Part shown: positions 54,761 through 62,975 of the stretch, piece by piece | Numbering within the stretch: position 1 is the stretch's first letter | Layout of the letters: each line of letters begins with the position of its first letter | From: Clostridia bacterium | GTDB taxonomy: Bacteria > Bacillota > Clostridia > Christensenellales > UBA1242 | Assembly: GCA_017452445.1 (NCBI GenBank) | Contig: JAFTMH010000003.1 | Span: 124,001-188,000, forward strand | Direction: 5' to 3' | Length of the DNA stretch: 64,000 nucleotides | Program-made: the position numbers and the translations under genes | The notes under the pieces: generated by a model | The model's database searches: none | The model's input: only the letters and a program-made list of their open reading frames with translations | What the model was told of the DNA's origin: nothing

Positions 54761-55309
54761 ATGGAATATACAAAACAAATAGAAACAAAAGATTTGATTT
54801 TGGGCAAGGCAAAACAAGAAGATTTGGAATCTATTTTCAACAATTATTGGTGCAGCGAAAAAACTTCAAAATATATGCTTTGGGTGCCACAAAAAAACTT
54901 GCAAGAGGCACAAGACAGACTTGATCGAACAATCAATTTTCAAAAAGACCATCTTGCTTTTATGGTTTACGAAAAGAAGACAGGACAAGCAATTGGTCAG
55001 GCAGGAATGTTTGAAAAAGAGCCAAAAGTTTTTGAAGATATGGGCATCGGAATAGGTGAAAAGTTTGTTGGAAAGGGTTATGGAAAACAAATCTTAAATG
55101 GGCTTGTTGATTACATTTTTTCAGAACTTGATGCCAATGTTGTGATTTGTTCTTGCCATACAGATAATATTCCTTCTGCAAAAATGCAACAAAGTTGTGG
55201 GCTTAAATATGATCATTCTGAAATGTATACAAGAGAAAAAGACAATCTTACTTACAAATCAGATTATTACAAAATCACAAGAGAAGATTGGCTCGCAAAA
55301 AAGAGATAA
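54761..55309 (+). CDS. GNAT acetyltransferase (RimJ/RimL-like)
   Basis: 182-residue N-acetyltransferase of the RimJ/RimL (GNAT_3) group: ETKDLILGKAKQEDLESIFNNY at the start, IGIGEKFVGKGYGKQILNGLV as the acetyl-CoA loop, and NIPSAKMQQSCGLKY near the end. Related enzymes modify ribosomal proteins or small amines. GGAG lies 9 bases before the ATG, 23 bases after the ABC-F gene; last gene of the operon. It differs from the first GNAT in group and sequence, so the pair is not a recent duplication. Confidence 0.9.
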   Translation: MEYTKQIETKDLILGKAKQEDLESIFNNYWCSEKTSKYMLWVPQKNLQEAQDRLDRTINFQKDHLAFMVYEKKTGQAIGQAGMFEKEPKVFEDMGIGIGEKFVGKGYGKQILNGLVDYIFSELDANVVICSCHTDNIPSAKMQQSCGLKYDHSEMYTREKDNLTYKSDYYKITREDWLAKKR

Positions 55310-55341
55310 AAAAGATGCTGAGATCAGCATCTTTTTTGTTG
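55309..55341. terminator. Bidirectional terminator between the GNAT and phosphoesterase operons
   Basis: Perfect stem AAAAAAGATGCTGA/TCAGCATCTTTTTT with a 2-base centre and T runs on both strands. Confidence 0.92.
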
Positions 55342-55346
55342 TGAAG

Positions 55347-55928
55347 TTATTTTAAGTTTTCGTCTTTGTCCCAATATTTTGACTTTTTGTCCAAAAGGGT
55401 TTGAATATCTTTCTCACTATATGGGCGATAGTTGTTGAGATCGCAACCAATGTTGAAACCGAAAGGTTTGTAAAGGCCCAAAGCTTTGTGGCTGTGTCCA
55501 AACAAATTTAACATTTCGCCGTTGTGGTGTTTTGGTTTGTGTGTGAGAAAAAATGTTGTGTTGCAAATGTTGATTGTGTCGTTTTCTTTGACAGAAGCAA
55601 AACCGACTGAAAGGCAATAATCCTTAAATTTGTCAAAATTGCCATCAAAAAAATATTTGATAATGCGCTCTTCGTTGTTGCCAAGGATAAGCACAACTTT
55701 TGCTTTGATTTTTTTGACAAGCGACAAAACTTCGATGCATTTTCTGTCAGTTTGAGAATGGCAGTCAGCAAAATCTCCAATCACATACAAAGTGTCTTTC
55801 TTTGTCATGATTTTGTTGAAATTTTTGATCGTTTGTTTTGCAAAATGCTTTGCATTTCTAAATGGGCGATTGTCAAATTTGACAGTGTCGTCACTTCCAT
55901 AGTGTAGGTCACTTGTAAAGAAGTTCAT
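55347..55928 (-). CDS. Calcineurin-like metallophosphoesterase
   Basis: 193-residue metal-dependent phosphoesterase. It has the blocks SDLHYG (Asp7, His9), VIGDFAD, LGNNEE, FLTHKP and GHSH. The classic block three is GNHE/D; here GNNEE replaces the His with Asn, a change seen in a subset of the family (often small YfcE-like or predicted nucleases). Substrate unknown. AGGAGAG lies 5 bases before the ATG. Second gene of a two-gene unit behind the 55944-56762 gene, spaced by 15 bases. Confidence 0.85.
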   Translation of the reverse strand: MNFFTSDLHYGSDDTVKFDNRPFRNAKHFAKQTIKNFNKIMTKKDTLYVIGDFADCHSQTDRKCIEVLSLVKKIKAKVVLILGNNEERIIKYFFDGNFDKFKDYCLSVGFASVKENDTINICNTTFFLTHKPKHHNGEMLNLFGHSHKALGLYKPFGFNIGCDLNNYRPYSEKDIQTLLDKKSKYWDKDENLK

Positions 55929-55943
55929 AAAACTCTCCTAGTT

Positions 55944-56762
55944 TTACAATTTGCAACATTTTTTTGTTTGGGCGTTGACAACAAACTTTTCGTCAAGCCA
56001 AGGTGTGTGGAATCTTACGGTGTAGAAAGGGCACAAGATGTGTTTGAAATCCAACGACAAAATGTTGATGTCAGAAATAATGTGGTTTACATTTTGGTTG
56101 ATTTGACGTTTTGCTGCAGAAACAAGTTCTTTGCGAAGTTGTTTGATTGCGCTTTCTGCTTTTGCAGCAGGTTTTTTGATTTTCAAACCTTTTGCAGAAA
56201 CAAATGGTTTGGCATCTGCAAGGTTGCAGAATTTGATGTCTTCATAGTTTTTGCCGATGTTGAGAAACAACAATTCTTTTTCTACATTGATTGTTGTTGG
56301 TGTTGAGTGAGACTCATACATAAACATTCTTCTTGTTGTGCCGGTTCTTCTTTTGTGAACTGTGAAAATTGCATAAACCAAAGCATTGGCAGATATTGCA
56401 AAGTTGTGGGCATAGTGCTTTTCGATTGTGATTTTTTCTGCTTCTGCTTGCAACTTGTCCCATTGCCCGTCAAAAGAGTTGTTGATGATTTTTGCAAGTT
56501 CAGTTTTGTCAGCATTTATGTTGTCGTTTATCAAAAGGTCGACAGGCATGTCGGCAATCAATTCGTTTTGCTCGAAATGGTTTTTCAAAAGTGTTTTGTC
56601 CGAACATTTTGCTCTTCTTATGTTTTCATAAAATTCTTCTTCAAAAAGATCTTCAAAAGATTGAATGTTTTCAAGTTGTTTTTCTCTTTTCTTTGCACGA
56701 TCAATTTCTCTTTGTCTGTTTTGTCTGATCCATTGCAATTCGGCTTGTTCTCTTTCGTCCAT
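55944..56762 (-). CDS. Unrecognised charged protein upstream of the phosphoesterase
   Basis: 272-residue protein I do not recognise. Residues 1-60 are strongly charged and helical (ELQWIRQNRQREIDRAKKREKQLEN), probably a coiled-coil. The middle holds a possible enzyme-like core (KHYAHNFAISANALVYAIFTVHKRRTGTTRRMFMYESHSTP) with several His/Arg residues, then a basic C-terminal half with KLQ-type helices, ending in a Cys pair. No signal or membrane helix. AGGAGAG lies 6 bases before the ATG, and a consensus promoter precedes it. Co-transcribed with the metallophosphoesterase, so a shared nucleic-acid or nucleotide role is plausible but unproven. Confidence 0.75.
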   Translation of the reverse strand: MDEREQAELQWIRQNRQREIDRAKKREKQLENIQSFEDLFEEEFYENIRRAKCSDKTLLKNHFEQNELIADMPVDLLINDNINADKTELAKIINNSFDGQWDKLQAEAEKITIEKHYAHNFAISANALVYAIFTVHKRRTGTTRRMFMYESHSTPTTINVEKELLFLNIGKNYEDIKFCNLADAKPFVSAKGLKIKKPAAKAESAIKQLRKELVSAAKRQINQNVNHIISDINILSLDFKHILCPFYTVRFHTPWLDEKFVVNAQTKKCCKL

Positions 56763-56781
56763 AAATCTCTCCTATGATTTT

Positions 56782-56810
56782 ATTATATATTTTAGATGGG
56801 CGATTGTCAA
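56782..56810 (-). promoter_or_regulatory. Promoter of the 56762 operon
   Basis: Minus strand TTGACA, 17-base spacer, TATAAT (56782-56787 on the plus strand). Perfect consensus. Confidence 0.9.
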
Positions 56811-56821
56811 AAAAATAAATA

Positions 56822-56919
56822 AAAAAAGAAGATGAATTATCATCTTCTTTGAAAGAAACTAATGCTCTAGGCTAGTTAATTACGGATTGGAAACTTTCGT
56901 TTCTTTTCACCCAACTTTC
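56822..56919 (-). ncRNA. Candidate small structured RNA
   Basis: A minus-strand transcript of about 98 bases is predicted from an extended -10 (TGA-TATAAT, 56926-56931) to a perfect 11-bp terminator stem AAAGAAGATGA/TCATCTTCTTT plus seven T. No reading frame of note. It can form a GAAAC-GAAA-GTTTC hairpin (56890-56903), or the same GAAAAGAAAC can pair with a distal GTTTCTTTC (56851-56859), two mutually exclusive folds. It sits between tRNA-Leu and the 56762 gene, each with its own signals, so it is a free-standing unit. I cannot match it to a known family. Confidence 0.6.
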
Positions 56920-56925
56920 TTAAAC

Positions 56926-56934
56926 ATTATATCA
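56926..56934 (-). promoter_or_regulatory. Extended -10 of the 56822 candidate RNA
   Basis: TGA-TATAAT on the minus strand, no clear -35. Start predicted near 56919. Confidence 0.5.
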
Positions 56935-56964
56935 CAAAAAACAAAAAAGTTAATACAAATTGAC

Positions 56965-56993
56965 AAAAAAAAGACACGGAAACGATCCGTGTC
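56965..56993 (-). terminator. tRNA-Leu terminator
   Basis: On the minus strand, 8-bp stem GACACGGA/TCCGTGTC with a 5-base loop, followed by a T run, starting 4 bases after the encoded CCA. Confidence 0.9.
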
Positions 56994-56996
56994 GAC

Positions 56997-57082
56997 TGGT
57001 GCCGAAGGTGGGAGTCGAACCCACATGAAGTTGCCCTCGCGAGATTTTGAGTCTCGTGCGTCTGCCATTCCGCCACTTCGGC
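56997..57082 (-). tRNA. tRNA-Leu (anticodon CAA)
   Basis: 86 bases on the minus strand. Acceptor stem GCCGAAG/CTTCGGC, anticodon loop CTCAAAA giving CAA (reads UUG), long variable arm as in class II leucine tRNAs, T loop GTTCGACTC, discriminator A and encoded CCA. UUG is a frequent Leu codon in the giant genes of this window. Confidence 0.97.
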
Positions 57083-57101
57083 TTAACTGTGAAACGACTA
57101 C

Positions 57102-57129
57102 ATTTTAGCACATTTATATACATTTGACA
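57102..57129 (-). promoter_or_regulatory. tRNA-Leu promoter
   Basis: Minus strand TTGTCA, 17-base spacer ending in TGC, TAAAAT (57102-57107 on the plus strand). Confidence 0.85.
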
Positions 57130-57164
57130 AGCATTTTTTCAAAATTTTTGATTTTTTTTGGTTG

Positions 57165-57193
57165 TTGCCTTATTTGGCTGAAAATGTTATAAT
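57165..57193 (+). promoter_or_regulatory. Promoter of the 57213 gene
   Basis: TTGCCT at 57165-57170, 17-base spacer ending in TGT, TATAAT at 57188-57193. Leader about 13 bases, holding GGAGGGAG. Confidence 0.75.
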
Positions 57194-57212
57194 AAATCTA
57201 TGGAGGGAGATT

Positions 57213-58400
57213 ATGTCAGCACCTATTTTGCAAATTGAAGAAATTGATGTTGAAGAAATGAAAAAACAAATCCTTACAGAAGAGTTTGCTGCCAGAGCCG
57301 ATGAGGTGTTTGCAAATCGACAGGCTCATGATTTTATCCGTCGAATAAGCGGATTGCTTGGACATATGGAAAGATTGCACAGCAGTTTGCATATTATGTC
57401 ATCTGAAAAATCAGAGTGGCGAAAGGCAGAGGCTTCTTTTGATGATATGCAAAAATTGGTTTTGTTGTTTTACAAAGATCTTGACAAAGATATTTATGAC
57501 AGGATTGTCAGCGTTGTGGCTGGACCTAAGACGGCTAAGATAACATATAAAAATGGTGGAGTGCCAAGCAAGTCTGTTGTAAGCAGTATGCAAAAAATTT
57601 TTAAGGCGCAAAATTTTAATATTGAAAATTTTGTGTTTTACACGGCAGACCTATTGGACCCAAAAGTTGCTAACAATTACAGAAGTTTCGCTGGCATTGT
57701 TGATCTTGACAAAAATGGGGTCAAGGTGCCTTGCAGAGATATTGTGCTCAATGTTGAAAACACAATTTTTGGATATTATACAATAGCACATGAGTTTGCT
57801 CATATCTCTTCTCAAAGAGAGTTTGAAATGAAGAGGGCAAAAGTAGATTGCGTTGGCGAAATTGAAAGCAAGTTTATGGGCAAACTGTTCAACGATTATA
57901 TGTTGTCATGGGGTTTTGTTTCTGACGAAGAACACAAACTTTTTGACTCTAAAGAACGAAAAAGTTTTAAAGCAAATTTGGAAAAGATTTTTCAAGAAAG
58001 AGATTTGCTTGAAGTTGTCAAACCACCAATTACATTGGAAAAATTGACTGAGGCAGAAGAAACATTTAGGACAAATCCTAAGTATGCAAAAAATTATAAA
58101 TTGTTGATGTGCAGATTGGTTGAGACTGTCGAAACTAAAAAATCTGCAGAATATATATACAGATATGTTGTTGGGGAAATGGTTGCGACTGCACTTTATC
58201 ACGATTATCAAAAAGATCCAGTGGCGACAATGGAAAGATATAAAGCGTTTTTGTTTTCAAATGCCGACAAATCACTTCCAGAACTTTTGGAAATAGCACT
58301 TGGCGAAGAGTATATGGACAAAATTATGCTTGCTGCAACTCGTATTGTTGATGATCAAACCGAAGAAAACAAGCAAACCTTAAAAACAGGCAAACAATAA
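57213..58400 (+). CDS. Putative zincin metallopeptidase, M3-like
   Basis: 395-residue soluble protein with the zinc site HEFAH at residues 193-197 (AHEFAHISSQ) and a downstream glutamate in GEIESKF (Glu216/Glu218), the gluzincin pattern. The helical architecture around it resembles thimet-oligopeptidase (M3) or related peptidases, but it is shorter than full M3 enzymes (about 600 residues), so the family call is tentative. No signal peptide; cytoplasmic. The ATG at 57213 is favoured by GGAGGGAG just upstream; the longer frame from 57162 would start before the promoter. Single-gene unit with a strong terminator. Confidence 0.78.
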   Translation: MSAPILQIEEIDVEEMKKQILTEEFAARADEVFANRQAHDFIRRISGLLGHMERLHSSLHIMSSEKSEWRKAEASFDDMQKLVLLFYKDLDKDIYDRIVSVVAGPKTAKITYKNGGVPSKSVVSSMQKIFKAQNFNIENFVFYTADLLDPKVANNYRSFAGIVDLDKNGVKVPCRDIVLNVENTIFGYYTIAHEFAHISSQREFEMKRAKVDCVGEIESKFMGKLFNDYMLSWGFVSDEEHKLFDSKERKSFKANLEKIFQERDLLEVVKPPITLEKLTEAEETFRTNPKYAKNYKLLMCRLVETVETKKSAEYIYRYVVGEMVATALYHDYQKDPVATMERYKAFLFSNADKSLPELLEIALGEEYMDKIMLAATRIVDDQTEENKQTLKTGKQ

Positions 58401-58432
58401 AACAGAATCGGTTGCACTTCAACAGCAAAAAG

Positions 58433-58459
58433 AAAAGTGGTGATTTGCCACTTTTTTTT
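58433..58459 (+). terminator. Terminator after the peptidase gene
   Basis: Stem AAAAGTGG/CCACTTTT, 7-base loop, T tract. Confidence 0.92.
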
Positions 58460-58479
58460 GATAAGTCGTTTATATTTGT

Positions 58480-58509
58480 TTGGTGATTTGGCCCAAAATA
58501 TATTATAAT
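58480..58509 (+). promoter_or_regulatory. Promoter of the recJ-rel-hemZ operon
   Basis: TTGGTG at 58480-58485, 18-base spacer, TATAAT at 58504-58509. Confidence 0.6.
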
Positions 58510-58542
58510 TTTTCCATAAGATTTGTTAAAGGTAGAAAAAAC

Positions 58543-60894
58543 ATGATTTTTAAGAAGTTTTTCAACAAAGACTCTGCACTCGTGGAAGAGTATGCAAAAG
58601 AGTTTAATGTTTTGCCTTCAACAATGTATTTGATTTTATCTCGTGGATTTTCAACTAAACAAGAAATTGAAGATTATTTGTCAACGGGCAATCTCTTGGA
58701 TCCGTTTCTTATCAGAAACATGAAAGAGCTTTGCGAACGAATACATTTGGCAAAACAAATGGGCGACAAAGTGCTTATCTTCGGCGACTATGATGTTGAC
58801 GGAATAAGTGCAACAGCAATCATGCTCAAAACTTTGAAAAAGTTGGGTATTGATGCTGATTGGTATTTGCCAAACCGTTATATTGATGGTTATGGCTTGA
58901 CTTGTGAATGTTTGGACAAGATTGAAAAGCAGTTTGCTCCGGATTTGATCATCACGGTGGACTGTGGTATTTCTTGTTGGCAAGAAGTGGAATATGCAAA
59001 ACAAAAGGGTATTGAAATTGTGGTTACTGACCATCACGAGATACCTGAAGTTTTGCCGGATACAATTGTGCTTAATGCAAAGATTGAAGGACAAGATTAT
59101 CCTTTCAGCGAACTTTGCGGCACTGGACTTGCTTACAAAATCAGTGAAGCACTTTTAGGACAAAAGAAAGCAGAAGAGTTTTTGCCTATTGCTGCGATTG
59201 CAACAATTGCTGATATCGTTTCGCTTACAGGTGAAAACAGAAACATTGTCAAAAAAGGGTTGAGAAGTTTTGAAAAACTTCCACTTGGAATTAGAACTCT
59301 TTTGAAAGAAAACAAAGTTTCGATTTCAAATCCATCTTCGACTGACATTGCATTTAAGATTGCACCAAAAATCAACTCGTCTGGCAGAATGGGTGATGCT
59401 GGCGACAGCTTGATGCTTTATTTGACAGAAGATCCTGTGGTTGTGAAAAAATATATCGAAAAGATAAAAGTCCACAACACCAAAAGACAAGAACTTTCTT
59501 CAAAGATTTTGGAAGATTGTGAAAGGGCAATTCAAAAAATGGACTTGTCAAAAACAAGGGTGATCTGTCTTGCTTCAAAAAAGTGGGATCAAGGCATTTT
59601 GGGGATTGCTTGTGCAAGGCTTGTGGACATGTATAACAGACCAGTGTTTTTGTTTTCGCAGGTTGGGGATCAATTGCATGGTTCGGGCAGAAGTGTTGAT
59701 GACATAAATATTCACGAATTGTTGTCTTCGCTTCAAGACATTTTGGAAACATTTGGTGGACACACAATGGCCGCCGGTTTAACTTTGCAAAGAAAACACT
59801 ATGAAGATTTTTGCAATAGGGTAAACTCATTTGTTTTTGAAAAAATCAATGACAAAGTGTTTATGCCAATCAAATATTATGACCTTGATTTGAAAGTAGA
59901 TGAGATTGACGAAAGATTTTTGAAAGAACTTTCGTTGCTTGAGCCTTATGGATGCGGAAACAGCAGACCTAGATTTAGGGTGAGTGTCGAAAATGTTGAG
60001 ATTGAACCAAGAAAGTATAGTCCGGCACATTGCGACATCAAAATTGGCGATTTAAGCCTTGTTTACTTCAACTTTACAAAGAACTATATTCCACTCAAGT
60101 TTGCCCGTTATAAGTCATTTATTTTTGAATTTCAGGGCGAAAGCAAGAATGGTGTGGTAAATTATTTTGATGCAGGAAGTTTTATAGTTGACAATGCACA
60201 TGCATATACTTATCCGGTGCAATATCAACAACTTGAATATCAAGACAACAGAGAGACAAAATATTCTTATTATCCACAAAGCGAACTTCTCAACTTTGTT
60301 GCTTCAACACAGCATCAAGTGTTTGGCACGGCATTTGTGGCGTATTCGGCTTATGATTTTGTCAACTTTTCAAAAAACTATTCAAAAGACAACATCTATC
60401 ATGTTGGCATTTGCGAAGAAAGTTGCACGGGTTACAACAGCTTGTTGCTTGCGCCAAGTGGTGTAGAGTGGACCAAAAACTTTAGCAAAATTGTGTTTTT
60501 GTCGCCGGTTTTGGACGAAGGGTTTTTGGCAGAAATAAAAACAATTTCAAAGGCGGAAATTTTTGTGCCTATTGAAAGAGAAATCGACAAACAAAGATAT
60601 CAAAATTTGAATTTGTCAAGAGAGGTGTTTGGAAGGATTTTTAAAACACTTACAACAAATTCTTACACAAAATATTATTCAATTTTCGATTTATATCAAA
60701 GCAAGATGAAAGGAAAGGTTTCGTTTGACACATTTTATGTGGCATTTTTGGTGTTTAAGCAACTTGGATTGATAAAAGTTTCGCAAGACACCTTTTTGAG
60801 TATTTCGCAGGTGCCAAATGTAAAGAAGGTCTTGACAGAATCTGTGCTTTATAATAAACTCTTATTGATTAAAAATTCGTTGGGAGCAGTATGA
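58543..60894 (+). CDS. recJ: Single-strand-specific 5'-3' exonuclease RecJ
   Basis: 783-residue DHH-family exonuclease used in recombination and mismatch/base-excision repair. Motif DYDVDG at residues 82-87, VDCGIS, DHHE at 163-166, NSSGRMGDA and the DHHA1-type GGHTMAAGL are intact, followed by an OB-like region (PRFRVSVENVEIEP) and a C-terminal helical part. The ATG at 58543 has AAAGGTAG upstream; the frame from 58480 starts before the promoter. The stop overlaps the rel start (ATGA), so the two are translationally coupled. Confidence 0.96.
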   Translation: MIFKKFFNKDSALVEEYAKEFNVLPSTMYLILSRGFSTKQEIEDYLSTGNLLDPFLIRNMKELCERIHLAKQMGDKVLIFGDYDVDGISATAIMLKTLKKLGIDADWYLPNRYIDGYGLTCECLDKIEKQFAPDLIITVDCGISCWQEVEYAKQKGIEIVVTDHHEIPEVLPDTIVLNAKIEGQDYPFSELCGTGLAYKISEALLGQKKAEEFLPIAAIATIADIVSLTGENRNIVKKGLRSFEKLPLGIRTLLKENKVSISNPSSTDIAFKIAPKINSSGRMGDAGDSLMLYLTEDPVVVKKYIEKIKVHNTKRQELSSKILEDCERAIQKMDLSKTRVICLASKKWDQGILGIACARLVDMYNRPVFLFSQVGDQLHGSGRSVDDINIHELLSSLQDILETFGGHTMAAGLTLQRKHYEDFCNRVNSFVFEKINDKVFMPIKYYDLDLKVDEIDERFLKELSLLEPYGCGNSRPRFRVSVENVEIEPRKYSPAHCDIKIGDLSLVYFNFTKNYIPLKFARYKSFIFEFQGESKNGVVNYFDAGSFIVDNAHAYTYPVQYQQLEYQDNRETKYSYYPQSELLNFVASTQHQVFGTAFVAYSAYDFVNFSKNYSKDNIYHVGICEESCTGYNSLLLAPSGVEWTKNFSKIVFLSPVLDEGFLAEIKTISKAEIFVPIEREIDKQRYQNLNLSREVFGRIFKTLTTNSYTKYYSIFDLYQSKMKGKVSFDTFYVAFLVFKQLGLIKVSQDTFLSISQVPNVKKVLTESVLYNKLLLIKNSLGAV

Positions 60895-62975
60895 AAGAAA
60901 GAATTTTAGAAAAGATTTTTACAAGTTTTGCGTTGACTGACAAAGAAAAAAAGATTGTCAACGAGTGCTTTGTAGATGACATCAATATACCTAGACTTGA
61001 AACGGTTTTGGACACAATGAGCGAATATCGTATGCAAGGTGAAATTGTTGTGCCTTATATTTTGTTTCAAGCATACAAATCAAATCCAGACAAAGCAAAT
61101 GAGTTGGTGGGACAATACCTTACTGACACACAAAAGAAGTTGTATGACACATTTATCGTTTTGAAAGATGTGCGTGCGCTTTCGAGAAGTGGCGAAGCAG
61201 AAAGCATCAGAAAAATGTTTGTTGCAATCTGCCAAGATATCAGAATTGTTATTGTTAAGTTTGCGACAATTTTGTTTGACCTCAAACTTATCAAAAACCC
61301 TATGAGCGAAGATGACAGAGAATATGTGCAAATCGTCAGCGACATTTTTGCACCTTTGGCAGAGCGTTTGGGACTTTCAATGTTTAAGTTTGCTTTTGAA
61401 GACATCTGTTTTGAACTTTTGGAACCACAAGCATATGAAGAACTTAAAAACAGTGTGCTTTTGAAGCAAGATGACAACCAAAAACAGATTGAAATTACTT
61501 CTGAAAAGTTGAAACAAATTTTGCAAGAAATTGGTGTTAAGGGCGAATTGCAATCAAGACAAAAGCACTATTCAAGCATTTATAAAAAACTTATCAAAAA
61601 AGATATCAAACTTGAAGGCATTTATGACCTTATTGCAATGAGAGTGCTTGTGCCATCTGTTGAAGATTGTTATGCTGTGCTTGGAAAAATCCATGCAATT
61701 TACAGACCAATTCAAGGCAGAGTGAAGGATTATATCGCAAACCCAAAACCAAATGGTTATCAAAGTTTGCACACAACAATCGTTGCTGAAAACAACAGAC
61801 CGTTGGAAATTCAAATCAGAACTTTTGAAATGCACAAGTTTTCTGAATATGGTGTGGCTGCGCACTGGATTTACAAAGAAAGAAGAGGACAAAACAAGTT
61901 TGACCAAAAGATGTCTTGGTTTAGACAAATTTTGGAAAACGCACAAGAACTTTCTTCTGAAGAATTTTTGGAAACACTTAAAGTTGACTTGTATGGCGAA
62001 TCAATTTTTGTTCAAACACCAAAAGGTAAGGTTTTGGAATTTCCTTTGGGGGCGACAATCATTGACTTTGCTTATGCAATCCACTCAGGGGTTGGCAACA
62101 CTTGTGTAGGGGCAAAAATCAACGGAAAGATTGTGCCAATCACATCAACAATTTCAAATGGTGATGTCGTTGAAATTTTGACAAACCCAAACAGCAAAGG
62201 ACCTTCAAGAGACTGGCTGGCACATATCAAAACATCAAGTGCAAGAAGCAAAATCCGTGCTTTCTTCAAGAGCGAACTTAAAGACGAGAACATTCGTATC
62301 GGAAAGTCAATTTTGGAACAAGCAGTAAAATCAAAAAACCTCAACATCACAAAGATTTTGAAGGAAGAATATTTGTTTGACATTGCAAACTCAATGATGA
62401 TGGAATCACTCGATTCGCTTTATGCAGAAATCGGTGCAGGCAGTTTGTCAGCAAACAGCATTGTTGGTCGTTTGGTAAACAGATACAACAAAGACAAAAC
62501 ATTTGACTTTAAAGAAAACATTATCACAGTCAAGAAAAACAAAGATGGCGTGCTTGTTGACGGTGACAGCGGACTTCTTATCAGATATGCTGGTTGCTGT
62601 TCGCCAATTACGGGCGATGAAATCGTGGGTTATATCTCTCGTGGAAGAGGGGTTACAATCCACAGAGCAGATTGTCCAAACTTGAAATATCTTGAGCCAG
62701 AACGCCTTATCAAAGCCGAATGGCAAGAAAATGTTGCATCAAGTTTTGTTGCTGTGATCAAAATCCACGCAGACAACGAAAATTCGGTGATAACAACTCT
62801 CAACAACATTGCGAGAGATTTGAAAAACAAACTCAAAGGATTTGGTTATAAAGAAATCAAAAACGAACTCGTGTTTGACATAGTTGTGCTTATTTCAAAC
62901 AAGAGCGAACTTCAAAGCATCATCAACAGCTTTGAAAGTGTTAAAAAAGTAAGAAGAGTGTATAGGAGTGAATAA
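60891..62975 (+). CDS. relA: RelA/SpoT-type (p)ppGpp synthetase with degenerate hydrolase domain
   Basis: 694-residue long Rel protein that makes the stringent-response alarmone (p)ppGpp. The N-terminal HD hydrolase region has lost its signature: instead of the usual HDVVEDT and LADRLHNM segments it reads VVPYILFQAY and FATILFDL, so hydrolysis is not expected. The synthetase domain is intact (SRQKHYSSIYKK, YDLIAMRV, KDYIANPKPNGYQSLHT, EIQIRT, EYGVAAHW), followed by TGS (residues about 380-440), a zinc-finger region YAGCCSPI...HRADCPN and a C-terminal ACT domain. A separate hydrolase would be needed to remove (p)ppGpp. It overlaps recJ by 4 bases and hemZ by 1 base. Confidence 0.95.
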   Translation: MKERILEKIFTSFALTDKEKKIVNECFVDDINIPRLETVLDTMSEYRMQGEIVVPYILFQAYKSNPDKANELVGQYLTDTQKKLYDTFIVLKDVRALSRSGEAESIRKMFVAICQDIRIVIVKFATILFDLKLIKNPMSEDDREYVQIVSDIFAPLAERLGLSMFKFAFEDICFELLEPQAYEELKNSVLLKQDDNQKQIEITSEKLKQILQEIGVKGELQSRQKHYSSIYKKLIKKDIKLEGIYDLIAMRVLVPSVEDCYAVLGKIHAIYRPIQGRVKDYIANPKPNGYQSLHTTIVAENNRPLEIQIRTFEMHKFSEYGVAAHWIYKERRGQNKFDQKMSWFRQILENAQELSSEEFLETLKVDLYGESIFVQTPKGKVLEFPLGATIIDFAYAIHSGVGNTCVGAKINGKIVPITSTISNGDVVEILTNPNSKGPSRDWLAHIKTSSARSKIRAFFKSELKDENIRIGKSILEQAVKSKNLNITKILKEEYLFDIANSMMMESLDSLYAEIGAGSLSANSIVGRLVNRYNKDKTFDFKENIITVKKNKDGVLVDGDSGLLIRYAGCCSPITGDEIVGYISRGRGVTIHRADCPNLKYLEPERLIKAEWQENVASSFVAVIKIHADNENSVITTLNNIARDLKNKLKGFGYKEIKNELVFDIVVLISNKSELQSIINSFESVKKVRRVYRSE

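Noticed and set aside
54739..54924. Short 61-codon frame overlapping the RimJ/RimL-like GNAT start
   Set aside because: A shadow of the real frame from 54761, which has a ribosome site and a full GNAT signature.
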